Source: Candidatus Pacearchaeota archaeon CG11_big_fil_rev_8_21_14_0_20_30_13 | GTDB taxonomy: Archaea; Nanobdellota; Nanobdellia; Pacearchaeales; GW2011-AR1 | Reading direction: 5' to 3' | Length of the DNA: 7,477 bases | Assembly (NCBI GenBank): GCA_002762735.1 | Contig: PCVV01000049.1 | Location: 200 to 7,676 of the forward strand | In this document: piece by piece, positions 1 through 6,258 of the stretch | Layout of the letters: every line of letters starts with the position of its first letter | Position numbering within the stretch: position 1 is the first letter of the stretch | Notes under the pieces: generated by a model | The model's database searches: none | What the model saw: the letters and a program-made list of their open reading frames with translations, nothing else | What the model was told of the DNA's origin: nothing | Translations under genes and position numbers: made by a program

Positions 1-7
1 AAAATAA

Positions 8-892
8 TTACTTAAACTTCCTTCTTTCAGCCATCAATTTTTTGTTTCTTTTTCTTTTATAATACCAATAACCAAATCCTACAATAATTACAAGAATAAT
101 TATCCAAGTTGTTTCTAAGTTTCCATTTTTACTTGAAAATCTATCTTGGAAATATTTTGATTCATAAAGAACTTGTTTATTCAAAGTTCTTCTAACGTTT
201 GATTTATCTGTATATGAAAGTTCTATAGAGATGTTTCCATCTTTTGGAACTGCCTCAAAGTCTGCAGTGGTATATTCATTAGAGTCTAAATCTCCTACAA
301 TATTAAATTTAGCTCCTTTAATCTGAACATTTTCTTGATCTGGAACCTCGACAGTTAAAGCTTTTACATCAACTTTTGCAACATTCAAAATTTCAAAAGT
401 TAATGTTCTGGTAGTAGAATCATAATTTTTAACATGAACCTCAAAGTTCGCTCTCGAGTCCTGAATATTCACACTAAATTTCTGTGAAAACATATCAGTA
501 GCAGGAGTATTAACTCCAGACGCATAATAAACTTGAACTTCAGCATCTCCGTCCAATGCACCAGAATTTACTTTAAGTGTATAAGGAATCAACCAATCAT
601 TTTTGTAGCTTTGAGCATAAGTACTCCCAGAAAGAATCTTTGTATCTGCATCAACTCCATCAGCAAATGAAAATGAATATTCCGGATCTAATCTAAAAAT
701 GGTTCCTTTACATTCTGGATTTTGAACTCCACTCACTTGGAACAAAAGTTTAACACTATCTCCTTGAACTGCAGGATAAGGATCTTGATTAACCAGAGAA
801 ATTTTTAAATTACAAGCATCAGCAAGAACTCCAGTTAAACTCAAAACAAAAAAGAATCCAAATAAAATTCCGAACACCACGCCATTTTTCAT
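8..892 (-). CDS. Secreted, C-terminally membrane-anchored beta-rich protein (S-layer/COG1361-like)
   Basis: The 294-residue product has a Sec signal peptide (1 to about 24-26: KNG, a hydrophobic core GILFGFFFVLSLTGVLA, then ADAC). A long extracytoplasmic region (27-258) is followed by one C-terminal membrane helix (about 262-278) and a strongly basic cytoplasmic tail (YYKRKRNKKLMAERRKFK). The ectodomain has the repeated strand pattern of Ig/CARDB-like folds: KISLVNQDPYPAVQGDSVKLLFQVSG (30-55) and FEVHVKNYDSTTRTLTFEILN (150-170) are typical of archaeal COG1361 S-layer-type proteins. Cys27 and Cys61 could form a disulfide. In other archaea such proteins are often found beside MacB-type ABC transporters, so a role as extracytoplasmic adaptor or sensor for the permeases here is a reasonable inference. 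It is transcribed separately from its own leaderless promoter, and its stop is close to the window edge. Confidence 0.85.
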   Translation of the reverse strand: MKNGVVFGILFGFFFVLSLTGVLADACNLKISLVNQDPYPAVQGDSVKLLFQVSGVQNPECKGTIFRLDPEYSFSFADGVDADTKILSGSTYAQSYKNDWLIPYTLKVNSGALDGDAEVQVYYASGVNTPATDMFSQKFSVNIQDSRANFEVHVKNYDSTTRTLTFEILNVAKVDVKALTVEVPDQENVQIKGAKFNIVGDLDSNEYTTADFEAVPKDGNISIELSYTDKSNVRRTLNKQVLYESKYFQDRFSSKNGNLETTWIIILVIIVGFGYWYYKRKRNKKLMAERRKFK

Positions 893-910
893 AACTCAAT
901 TAGTTAAATT

Positions 911-928
911 TTATTTTTAAATCTTTTT
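911..928 (-). promoter_or_regulatory. TATA/BRE promoter of the secreted protein gene (leaderless)
   Basis: AAAAAGATTTAAAAATAA on the minus strand sets TTTAAAAA 29 to 22 nt before the ATG at 892, with the same A-run plus G immediately upstream as in the promoters at 1850-1867 and 6223-6239. No Shine-Dalgarno site is present. Confidence 0.6.
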
Positions 929-930
929 AA

Positions 931-1257
931 TTAAGAATAAAAAATCTTTATCTCATTTATGTCAACGTTTTCAGAATTATCATAATTTTTTAAATTTCCT
1001 AGTTCATAATTCAAAAAAAGATCCCAAGGAGTATTTCCAACTAAAGTAACTTCAGTAATATTAACAAGAATATCTTTTGAATTGGGATCTATAACCCCTG
1101 TTTCAAATAAATCATCCTTATTTAATTTAAAATAAATTTTATGACTAAGATCATAAATTTGAGAAATAATTCTATCTTCCATAAGAGAAGAAAAATCCTT
1201 TTGATTTAATCTCACTTCAAGATTCTTTTTCTTTTTATCAAATTTTGTCTCAACCAT
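931..1257 (-). CDS. Small hypothetical protein coupled to the metallopeptidase
   Basis: This is a 108-residue protein from the ATG at 1257. A TTG at 1269 is in frame but overlaps the metallopeptidase, whereas the ATG at 1257 has GGAG six nucleotides upstream, so I prefer the ATG. The product is soluble, begins with a basic run (KFDKKKKNLEV), and has an acidic, Asn/Asp-rich second half. It has no signal peptide, membrane helix or motif that I recognise. Alternating hydrophobic segments (DILVNITEVTLV, NEIKIFYS) suggest beta strands. The single-base gap to the metallopeptidase stop implies translational coupling and a shared process, for example an inhibitor, substrate or partner subunit. That is a guess from position only. 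A T6 run in the last codons followed by A/T-rich sequence could end the transcript. Confidence 0.7.
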   Translation of the reverse strand: MVETKFDKKKKNLEVRLNQKDFSSLMEDRIISQIYDLSHKIYFKLNKDDLFETGVIDPNSKDILVNITEVTLVGNTPWDLFLNYELGNLKNYDNSENVDINEIKIFYS

Positions 1258-1258
1258 T

Positions 1259-1831
1259 TTATTCTCCAAATATTTTAACTAATTCCTCAATAGGTGCAGT
1301 GTAAAGTTCATTTATATCTCTTCTATTTCCATTGAATTTTTTTCTAAGAGTTTCTTCCCATGAGAAATAATCTGAAGGTATTACCCAACTAGAAGGTATT
1401 AAAGGAAATCTTAACAAATTCATTTTGGCATTTTTAAAATATTTGTCTGAAAGTTCTTGTTCAATCAAGCTAGCATCTCCTTCAATAAGCTTTGTTAAAG
1501 AAGATACTGTTGAATGGTTTTCTTTCCAAATTCGATTAACAACTTCAAGAGTATTACAAAATTCCGGAAATGAATTGTCTTGTGCACTGTGAACCAACTC
1601 ATGTCCTAAAAGAAGTTTGGTAAATTCTTCATTTCCTAAGAATCTATTTCCTATTGAAAAATTATTCTTGCTTCTATATGACGCAACTCCAGGGGTAATC
1701 TTTTTTAATTTATTCTTGGGTAGAATTATTAAATTTAAATCAGTTAAATCGCATTCCAGTCCACTTATTTCTTCAACTAAAGGTGCTACTTCTTCAATAC
1801 AATTTGTTATATATTCTTTTGTTAATTTCAT
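1259..1831 (-). CDS. Predicted gluzincin-type zinc metallopeptidase
   Basis: The 190-residue protein carries HELVH (77-81) in LLLGHELVHSAQD, giving zinc ligands His77 and His81 and catalytic Glu78. About 36 residues later comes LIEGDASLIE, where Glu117 of the EGDA motif is the expected third ligand of a gluzincin, with Glu124 further along the same helix. The HELxHxxQ form is also seen in DUF4157-like zincins. The N-terminal part (about 1-65) predicts the mixed alpha/beta lobe before the active-site helix. No signal peptide or membrane helix is visible, so it is probably cytoplasmic. I cannot assign a named family or a substrate. It starts from a leaderless promoter, and its stop lies one base before the start of the next gene, whose Shine-Dalgarno site is in its last codons; the two are probably co-translated. 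Sequence context places it next to the transporter operon but in a separate transcript. Confidence 0.85.
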   Translation of the reverse strand: MKLTKEYITNCIEEVAPLVEEISGLECDLTDLNLIILPKNKLKKITPGVASYRSKNNFSIGNRFLGNEEFTKLLLGHELVHSAQDNSFPEFCNTLEVVNRIWKENHSTVSSLTKLIEGDASLIEQELSDKYFKNAKMNLLRFPLIPSSWVIPSDYFSWEETLRKKFNGNRRDINELYTAPIEELVKIFGE

Positions 1832-1849
1832 AAAAAAGAGATGGTCTTT

Positions 1850-1867
1850 CTATTTTTAAAACTTTTT
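1850..1867 (-). promoter_or_regulatory. TATA/BRE promoter of the metallopeptidase gene (leaderless)
   Basis: AAAAAGTTTTAAAAATAG on the minus strand puts the TTTAAAAA core 29 to 22 nt before the ATG at 1831, with AAAAAG as the BRE-like upstream part. No Shine-Dalgarno site precedes the ATG. Confidence 0.6.
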
Positions 1868-1880
1868 ATGTGTTACTTTT

Positions 1881-1900
1881 TAAAAATGGTTACTAAAAAT
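1881..1900 (-). terminator. Possible archaeal T-rich terminator after permease B
   Basis: Directly after the permease B stop codon the minus strand carries ATTTTT and then CATTTTT within 20 bases. Archaeal RNA polymerase commonly terminates at such oligo-T tracts without a hairpin. In a sequence this AT-rich, T-runs are frequent, so the call is weak. The next gene has its own promoter 14 or more bases downstream, which makes a termination site here plausible. Confidence 0.3.
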
Positions 1901-3106
1901 TTATTCATATCTCAAAGCATCAACTGTATTTATTTTTGAAGCTCTGATTGCAGGGATAACTCCAGAAATTGCTCCGGTAATTCCAGCAAATAAAATACAT
2001 CCTGAAAAAAGCCAGAATGAATAATAAGGCGCTAAGAAAGACCATCCTAAACTAGCTAAAACGCTTTCAGCAACGCTTGTAAAGAGAAACCCCAGTAAAA
2101 CCCCCAGAACTCCTGCTAAAATTCCTAGGAAAGCAGATTCAAACAAAAAGATTCCAAAAATTTCCCTATTCCTTGCACCAATTGCTTTCAAAACTCCAAT
2201 CTCCTTAAATCTTTCAAGAACTGAAGTAATCATAGTATTTGTAGTATTTATTCCTGAAACAAAAACTGAGATTAAGGCAATTAAAATCACAAATCCAATT
2301 ATAATATTCAAAGCAGAGGTATATGACTCTACTAAATCTTGAAATGATTGAACGTAGAAATCTTCTTCACCTTTATTGACGTTTCTTTCACTTCTTAATC
2401 CCCTTTCAATATTCTGAACAACCCAATCTATATTCCGGATGTCTACTCTTGCAACAATTTCGGCATAAGAATCTTTAGATGGAAAAAGATTTTCAAAATA
2501 ATCATTAGTCACATAAATATTTGAATCATCTTGAGGGTTTCCAACTGATTTCAAAAATCCTACTATGTTCAAGTTAGTTCCATTTATTGTAATTTGTTCA
2601 TTTATATCTAATCCTTTTTTGAAAATTTTATTATCTACCATATAATTATATCCAAGTAAAACTTTTTTTGTGTCTCCAGATTGTAAAAGCCTTCCTTTTT
2701 CAACTTGGGCATTAAATATATCTAATATTAAAGGAATCTTGGGATCATAAGAAGTAACAAAAGTATATTTTTTTTCATCTCTTTTTTCAACTTGAACAAC
2801 TTGAAAATACAGACTTGTTGCTTCGTAAACTCCCGCTGCACGATTAATTGATTTTAAATCATCATTAGTTAATTTGAAAGTATCATCTATTCCAGGAGCT
2901 CCAGTTCCTTTTGCTAGGATTAAAACCTTGTCAGCTGAACCTCCACTGGTTAACTCTTGGGTGTAATTATAAAGACCTAATCCAAAACTAATAAAAATAA
3001 AGATAGTAGTTATTCCGACAAGGATTGAAAACACGGTTAGAAAGCTTCTCCCTTTTCTATGTCTTAAATTTCTTAAAGAGTATTTTACTGATTCCAGATT
3101 TATCAT
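1901..3106 (-). CDS. ABC transporter permease B, MacB/FtsX type
   Basis: This 401-residue protein is a diverged relative of permease A with the same plan: YSLRNLRHRKGRSFLT (9-24), TM1 (about 21-43), an extracytoplasmic domain (about 44-263), TM2 (about 264-288), TM3 (about 318-345) and TM4 (about 362-386). The signature NTMITSVLERFKEIGVLKAIGA (290-311) and the C-terminal DALRYE are family hallmarks. Clear sequence difference from permease A in the extracytoplasmic domain suggests a LolC/LolE-like heterodimer driven by the shared ATPase; this is inference. It is the last gene of the four-gene operon. Its ATG overlaps the HAD stop as ATGA, with GGGGTG five nucleotides upstream as a strong Shine-Dalgarno site. 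Two T-runs just after the stop may end the transcript. Confidence 0.95.
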   Translation of the reverse strand: MINLESVKYSLRNLRHRKGRSFLTVFSILVGITTIFIFISFGLGLYNYTQELTSGGSADKVLILAKGTGAPGIDDTFKLTNDDLKSINRAAGVYEATSLYFQVVQVEKRDEKKYTFVTSYDPKIPLILDIFNAQVEKGRLLQSGDTKKVLLGYNYMVDNKIFKKGLDINEQITINGTNLNIVGFLKSVGNPQDDSNIYVTNDYFENLFPSKDSYAEIVARVDIRNIDWVVQNIERGLRSERNVNKGEEDFYVQSFQDLVESYTSALNIIIGFVILIALISVFVSGINTTNTMITSVLERFKEIGVLKAIGARNREIFGIFLFESAFLGILAGVLGVLLGFLFTSVAESVLASLGWSFLAPYYSFWLFSGCILFAGITGAISGVIPAIRASKINTVDALRYE

Positions 3107-3705
3107 ATTTTCACCCCAAATTTATTCAAATCTTTTTTTAATTGTGCAGCATTTTTAAAAAGAATAGTTTTCACACCAAAATTTTTTGGGACCTCTAAGT
3201 TAATTTTCATATCATCAATAAAAACAATTTCTTCTGGTTTATGTCCCAATTTTTTCAAAAGTATCTTATATATCTTTTTCAAAGGTTTTCTTGTATTTAA
3301 ATTAATAGATTTTATATTTGATTTGAAAAAATCATACACTCCTAAACTTTTTCTTATCAGATCATGAGAGTAGTTAACATCTGTTAAACTCCAGATTAAA
3401 TATCTTTTTTTATCAAGTTTTTGTATTATTTCCAATATCTCTTTATTAATCTTAAAATTTCTTTTCTTTAATTCCTGCCAATGATTAATAAACTCCTTGG
3501 GGTCTAATTCAAATTTTTTAGCAATTTTTTTTTCAAACCAGAAATCTTCTTTCTTTCTAATCAGAGATTTGTTCAAATATTTAAATTTTGTTTCTCTAAA
3601 TCTATCTCTATTTAAACTAAATTTTTTAACTAACTTATTTTCAATTTTTCTATTTTTTTCAATCAACAAAACTTCTCCAATATCAAAAATAATTGCCTTT
3701 ATCAT
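3103..3705 (-). CDS. HAD-superfamily hydrolase, FDxGxV subtype
   Basis: I chose the ATG at 3705 (200 residues), not the in-frame ATG at 3723. It forms an ATGA overlap with the GNAT stop, like the other junctions of this operon, and it starts directly at MIKAIIFD, where HAD proteins begin. Motif I is FDIGEV (7-12) with nucleophile Asp8, motif II is Ser106 or Thr108 in WSLTD, motif III is the lysine of RKP (K140), and motif IV is IDD (164-165). A helical cap lies at about 18-90. The usual second aspartate of DxD is Gly10, as in the YihX-like FDLGNV group, which still includes phosphatases. The substrate is unknown. Lysine is 41 of 200 residues. Its last codons (GGGGTG) form the ribosome-binding site of permease B. 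Sugar-phosphate or nucleotide phosphatase activity is plausible, not shown. Confidence 0.88.
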   Translation of the reverse strand: MIKAIIFDIGEVLLIEKNRKIENKLVKKFSLNRDRFRETKFKYLNKSLIRKKEDFWFEKKIAKKFELDPKEFINHWQELKKRNFKINKEILEIIQKLDKKRYLIWSLTDVNYSHDLIRKSLGVYDFFKSNIKSINLNTRKPLKKIYKILLKKLGHKPEEIVFIDDMKINLEVPKNFGVKTILFKNAAQLKKDLNKFGVKI

Positions 3706-4157
3706 TTTAAAATTTTCTCCCAAAAAATTTCACCTTTTTCTTCTTTAATTTTTTTATAACCTAATTTTATAACAAGTTTTATCGAAGCCAAATTATTTAG
3801 ATCATTTATCCCAGAAATTTTTTTAACTTTTTTCTTTTTTGCAAAAACAAATAATTTTCTAATTGCTTTTTCAGCAATTCCTTGATTACGGTATTCCTTG
3901 AAAATAAATGCACCAACATTAAAATTCCTTCCTGAAAGTTGAGTCAAGTCCAAACCCCCAACTATTTTTCCATCAGACAAAATCATAAAAAGATATGACT
4001 CTTTTTTATCTTTTTTTCGCAAGAAAATGTTTTTAAAAAAATTATTAACAAATCTTTTATTAAAAATTCCCATACTCTTCAAAGTTTTAAAATTTAGTAA
4101 ATTATAGATATACTTAAGAAAATATTTTTTATCATAAAGTTTTATTTTTATTTTCAT
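3702..4157 (-). CDS. GNAT-family N-acetyltransferase
   Basis: This 151-residue protein contains the GNAT acetyl-CoA motif: beta4 VGAFIF (81-86) followed by RNQGIA (90-95), the Q/R-x-x-G-x-A pyrophosphate loop. It then has N122, S125 and the LGY at 132-134 typical of motif B (N..S...y.klGF). It would transfer an acetyl or related acyl group to an amine in the cytoplasm; the acceptor is unknown. The first 60 residues are unusually basic and aromatic. Lysine makes up 32 of 151 residues, against about 7% in the permease before it, and the DNA is visibly more AT-rich. Its start overlaps the permease A stop (ATGA at 4154-4157), with a GGAGG 10 nt upstream inside the permease gene, so translation is coupled. 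A modifying role on the transporter's substrate is possible but only inferred from position. Confidence 0.88.
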   Translation of the reverse strand: MKIKIKLYDKKYFLKYIYNLLNFKTLKSMGIFNKRFVNNFFKNIFLRKKDKKESYLFMILSDGKIVGGLDLTQLSGRNFNVGAFIFKEYRNQGIAEKAIRKLFVFAKKKKVKKISGINDLNNLASIKLVIKLGYKKIKEEKGEIFWEKILK

Positions 4158-5371
4158 TCTCGTAAAGCCTCCACAGAATTTTGTTTTGCAGCACTAAGAG
4201 CAGGAACAATGCCAGCAATTCCTCCAATCAAAAAACTTCCTAAAAGAGCACTGAGAAATAAACCAAAATTTAATGTAATTGGCAAATTTCCATTTATGAA
4301 ACTATTTATTCCAATGGTTCCAAAAATTCCTATAAGTTCTCCGAATAAAGCCCCAATTAATCCCCCTACAAGACCAAGAAGACTTGATTCAATAAAAAAT
4401 TGCAAAAATATTTGGTTATTTGTTGCACCAATAGATTTCATTATTCCAATATCTTTTTTTCTCTCGAGAACTGACGTAGTCATTGTATTTACTATTCCCA
4501 ATGATCCAATAAAGATTGAAATTGAAGCTACAATAACAATAAAAATTTTCACCCCCTCCAGAACTTGATTTATTAATTCTAAAGAAGCCTCGGGAGTAGA
4601 AACTTGAAAATTTTCTTCACCAACTTTTACATTTCTTATTCTTCTCAATGTTTTTTCTACATCTTCTTTTGTTTTTTTAATTGAATCCTTACTAATTGCT
4701 TGAACCGCAATTATATCCACTTTATTCCCATAATTACTAATTTGATCAAGATCTTGTTCATTCATATAGACTACACTATCAAAAACAAAACTTCCTTTTT
4801 TTTCTAATATTCCAATTACTTGAAATGTTTTATTTTGAATCACAACTATATTTCCAACTCTTACAACTTTTTCAAGTCCAACAGAATCAGTATAAAAATT
4901 GTAACCCAACATAACCTTTCCCACATCTCCATCTTTCAAAAGTCGACCAGAGATTGTCTTTGCCTCAATTTGATTATATATAAATTTTCTATTCTCTCCT
5001 GATGGAATATTTGTTGCATATCCAAAAATTGCTTTTTTATTGTATTCAAGTTTTCCAGAAACAATATTCCTTCCAATTGCTCGTTTAACGCTGCTTAATT
5101 TTTTTATTGCATCTAGCTCTTTTGTTGTTAAAGGCTCAACTACTCCTGTCCCAGGAGGACCCATTCCAGAAACTCCTCCCGCCTGAACAGTCAAAAGTTC
5201 AGTATTACTAATCCCAAATTGACCTGCAACTGCAGCTTGTAACCCATTACCTAAAGAGATTAATGAAACAACCGCTGCAACTCCAATAAATATTCCTAAC
5301 AAGGTTAACCACGAACGAAGTCCTCTATGCCTCAAATTTTTCAAAGACAAAATAAAAGCGCCGCGAATCAT
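4154..5371 (-). CDS. ABC transporter permease A, MacB/FtsX type
   Basis: This 405-residue protein has the MacB/FtsX topology. A cytoplasmic N-terminal amphipathic stretch (SLKNLRHRGLRSWLT) leads into TM1 (about 20-45). A large extracytoplasmic domain follows (about 46-270), then TM2 (about 272-296), TM3 (about 324-352) and TM4 (about 368-392). The cytoplasmic TM2-TM3 segment NTMTTSVLERKKDIGIMKSIGA (295-316) is the conserved ATPase-contacting signature of the family, and the end SVEALRE matches the usual family C-terminus. Family knowledge makes these mechanotransmission transporters that act on envelope substrates rather than moving solutes through the bilayer. No ATPase domain is fused; the gene at 6259-7020 is the obvious partner. 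It is the first gene of the operon and its stop overlaps the GNAT start as ATGA. The Gly/Pro-rich loop at 65-76 is common in this family. Confidence 0.95.
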   Translation of the reverse strand: MIRGAFILSLKNLRHRGLRSWLTLLGIFIGVAAVVSLISLGNGLQAAVAGQFGISNTELLTVQAGGVSGMGPPGTGVVEPLTTKELDAIKKLSSVKRAIGRNIVSGKLEYNKKAIFGYATNIPSGENRKFIYNQIEAKTISGRLLKDGDVGKVMLGYNFYTDSVGLEKVVRVGNIVVIQNKTFQVIGILEKKGSFVFDSVVYMNEQDLDQISNYGNKVDIIAVQAISKDSIKKTKEDVEKTLRRIRNVKVGEENFQVSTPEASLELINQVLEGVKIFIVIVASISIFIGSLGIVNTMTTSVLERKKDIGIMKSIGATNNQIFLQFFIESSLLGLVGGLIGALFGELIGIFGTIGINSFINGNLPITLNFGLFLSALLGSFLIGGIAGIVPALSAAKQNSVEALRE

Positions 5372-5375
5372 TTTT

Positions 5376-5381
5376 CACCTT
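5376..5381 (-). promoter_or_regulatory. Shine-Dalgarno site AAGGTG before permease A
   Basis: AAGGTG followed by AAAA lies directly before the ATG at 5371. GGTG is the usual archaeal core complementary to the 16S rRNA 3' end. It fixes the start of the first gene of the operon and contrasts with the leaderless starts of the other units. Confidence 0.65.
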
Positions 5382-5403
5382 AAAACATAAAATGAATATT
5401 AAG

Positions 5404-5410
5404 TTATAAA
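5404..5410 (-). promoter_or_regulatory. Probable TATA box of the permease-GNAT-HAD-permease operon
   Basis: On the minus strand AAATTTATAAC contains TTTATAA 39 to 33 nt before the ATG at 5371. This is about 11 nt farther from the start than in the leaderless units of this window, so the mRNA should carry a leader of roughly ten nucleotides. That leader would contain the Shine-Dalgarno site at 5376-5381, so spacing and ribosome-binding mode agree with each other. Confidence 0.45.
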
Positions 5411-5429
5411 TTTGATTGTTATTTCAAGT

Positions 5430-6203
5430 TTAGAAAAAAGTGGGATTTATCTCAACCGGATTTTCAAAAACTTCTTTAAAAAATCTCTCAAGATCCTTAG
5501 ATTCATGAACAAAACTATTCGGAACTTCTCTTAATGTATGCAAGTTTGAAAAAGCAGAATCATCCTCTTTACTTGGATACAAATTTTTGCCGTTTCCCCA
5601 ATCAGTTTCATATATCCATTCCTCTCCAAGAGATACAAAAATATTATTTTTTGGAGCAACCTTTTTATTATGAAATAATTGGTCGGAAGTAGAATCAATA
5701 ATTAAAAATCCTCGCTGTTGAGTAGAATCTAATAAAAAAGGTAATCCCAAATATGCATGATTCCCCTTCCAATTTCCAAAAATTGAAGAATTTGGATATC
5801 CCCTTTTTAACAAACTAAAAAAAAGATCTATTGAAGAAGTATAACAACAATAAGAAGGAAATCCAAATTCTTGTTCCAATTTTAAAAGATAATGATTATA
5901 GCTAAGTTCATGAAGATTTTTTATATGTTTTTCAAGATCTTTCTTATTTTTTATTTTCATAGAGCAAAATCCAGGAATAGATTTATATTTTTTTAAAATT
6001 TTTTTATTTATTTCTGAAATAGGATTATAATAACCCCCATTAAAGGGAATATTCCTTTCAAATGTTCTAATTAATCCTGTTTCTATTCCATTTTCTAATT
6101 TTTCAATTTCTACTCCATATTTTTTATCAAGTTCTTTTTCATACATCCAAGGAACTATTGAAAAAGGAGCTATTTCTTGCACCGCTTGAGATCCTTCTGT
6201 CAT
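5430..6203 (-). CDS. Predicted transglutaminase/papain-like fold protein (Cys-His-Asp), uncharacterised
   Basis: The 257-residue product has no signal peptide or clear membrane helix, so it is probably cytoplasmic. The central part has the layout of a transglutaminase-like cysteine peptidase core. FPSYCCYTSSIDLFFSLLKRGYPN (about 115-138) carries the candidate nucleophile Cys119 or Cys120 at the start of a helix. NHAYLG (148-153) supplies His149, and IDSTSDQ (169-175) supplies Asp170. The C...S..L...L...GYP, HAY and DST sequence resembles the Transglut_core pattern C...S...LL...GIP, HAW, DPT. The N-terminal 110 residues and the C-terminal 60 are not recognisable to me. The gene lies between the ABC ATPase and the permease operon but has its own promoter. 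A peptidase, amidase or deamidase role is inferred; an inactive fold relative is possible. A later ATG at codon 20 would also be in frame but lacks promoter support. Confidence 0.85.
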   Translation of the reverse strand: MTEGSQAVQEIAPFSIVPWMYEKELDKKYGVEIEKLENGIETGLIRTFERNIPFNGGYYNPISEINKKILKKYKSIPGFCSMKIKNKKDLEKHIKNLHELSYNHYLLKLEQEFGFPSYCCYTSSIDLFFSLLKRGYPNSSIFGNWKGNHAYLGLPFLLDSTQQRGFLIIDSTSDQLFHNKKVAPKNNIFVSLGEEWIYETDWGNGKNLYPSKEDDSAFSNLHTLREVPNSFVHESKDLERFFKEVFENPVEINPTFF

Positions 6204-6222
6204 AACAAAATAGTAACTATTT

Positions 6223-6239
6223 GAATTTTTAAAACTTTT
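6223..6239 (-). promoter_or_regulatory. TATA/BRE promoter of the 5430-6203 gene (leaderless)
   Basis: The minus-strand sequence AAAAGTTTTAAAAATTC places a TTTAAAAA core 30 to 23 nt before the ATG at 6203, preceded directly by the purine-rich AAAAG expected of a BRE. No Shine-Dalgarno site is present before this start. Fifteen bases of the element (AAAAGTTTTAAAAAT) are identical to the promoter at 1850-1867. Confidence 0.6.
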
Positions 6240-6258
6240 CTTATTAGAAAATAAGATC

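Noticed and set aside
1258..1269. TTG start for the small protein overlapping the metallopeptidase
   Set aside because: The ATG at 1257 has a GGAG six nucleotides upstream and follows the stop by one base, which explains the start better than a TTG inside the preceding gene.
1871..1892. Repeated GTTAC flanking TTTTTAAAAA between permease B and the metallopeptidase
   Set aside because: The GTTAC copies are direct rather than inverted, and the palindromic core is a simple A/T run. This is no evidence for an operator.
3706..3723. In-frame ATG 18 bases upstream of the chosen HAD start
   Set aside because: It would add MGENFK inside the GNAT gene and break the ATGA junction seen at the other two gene borders. 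These bases are explained by the GNAT C-terminus in another frame.
4209..4568. Plus-strand open reading frame opposite permease A, and similar ones at 1617-1859, 3497-3748, 4820-5002, 6301-6603 and 7049-7306
   Set aside because: They mirror well-supported minus-strand genes, have no recognisable domains, and show the amino-acid patterns expected of antisense frames.
6240..6255. Inverted repeat CTTATT/AATAAG after the ABC ATPase stop
   Set aside because: It is a six-base, almost pure A/T stem not followed by a T-run on the minus strand, so it is expected by chance in this composition and is not a convincing terminator.
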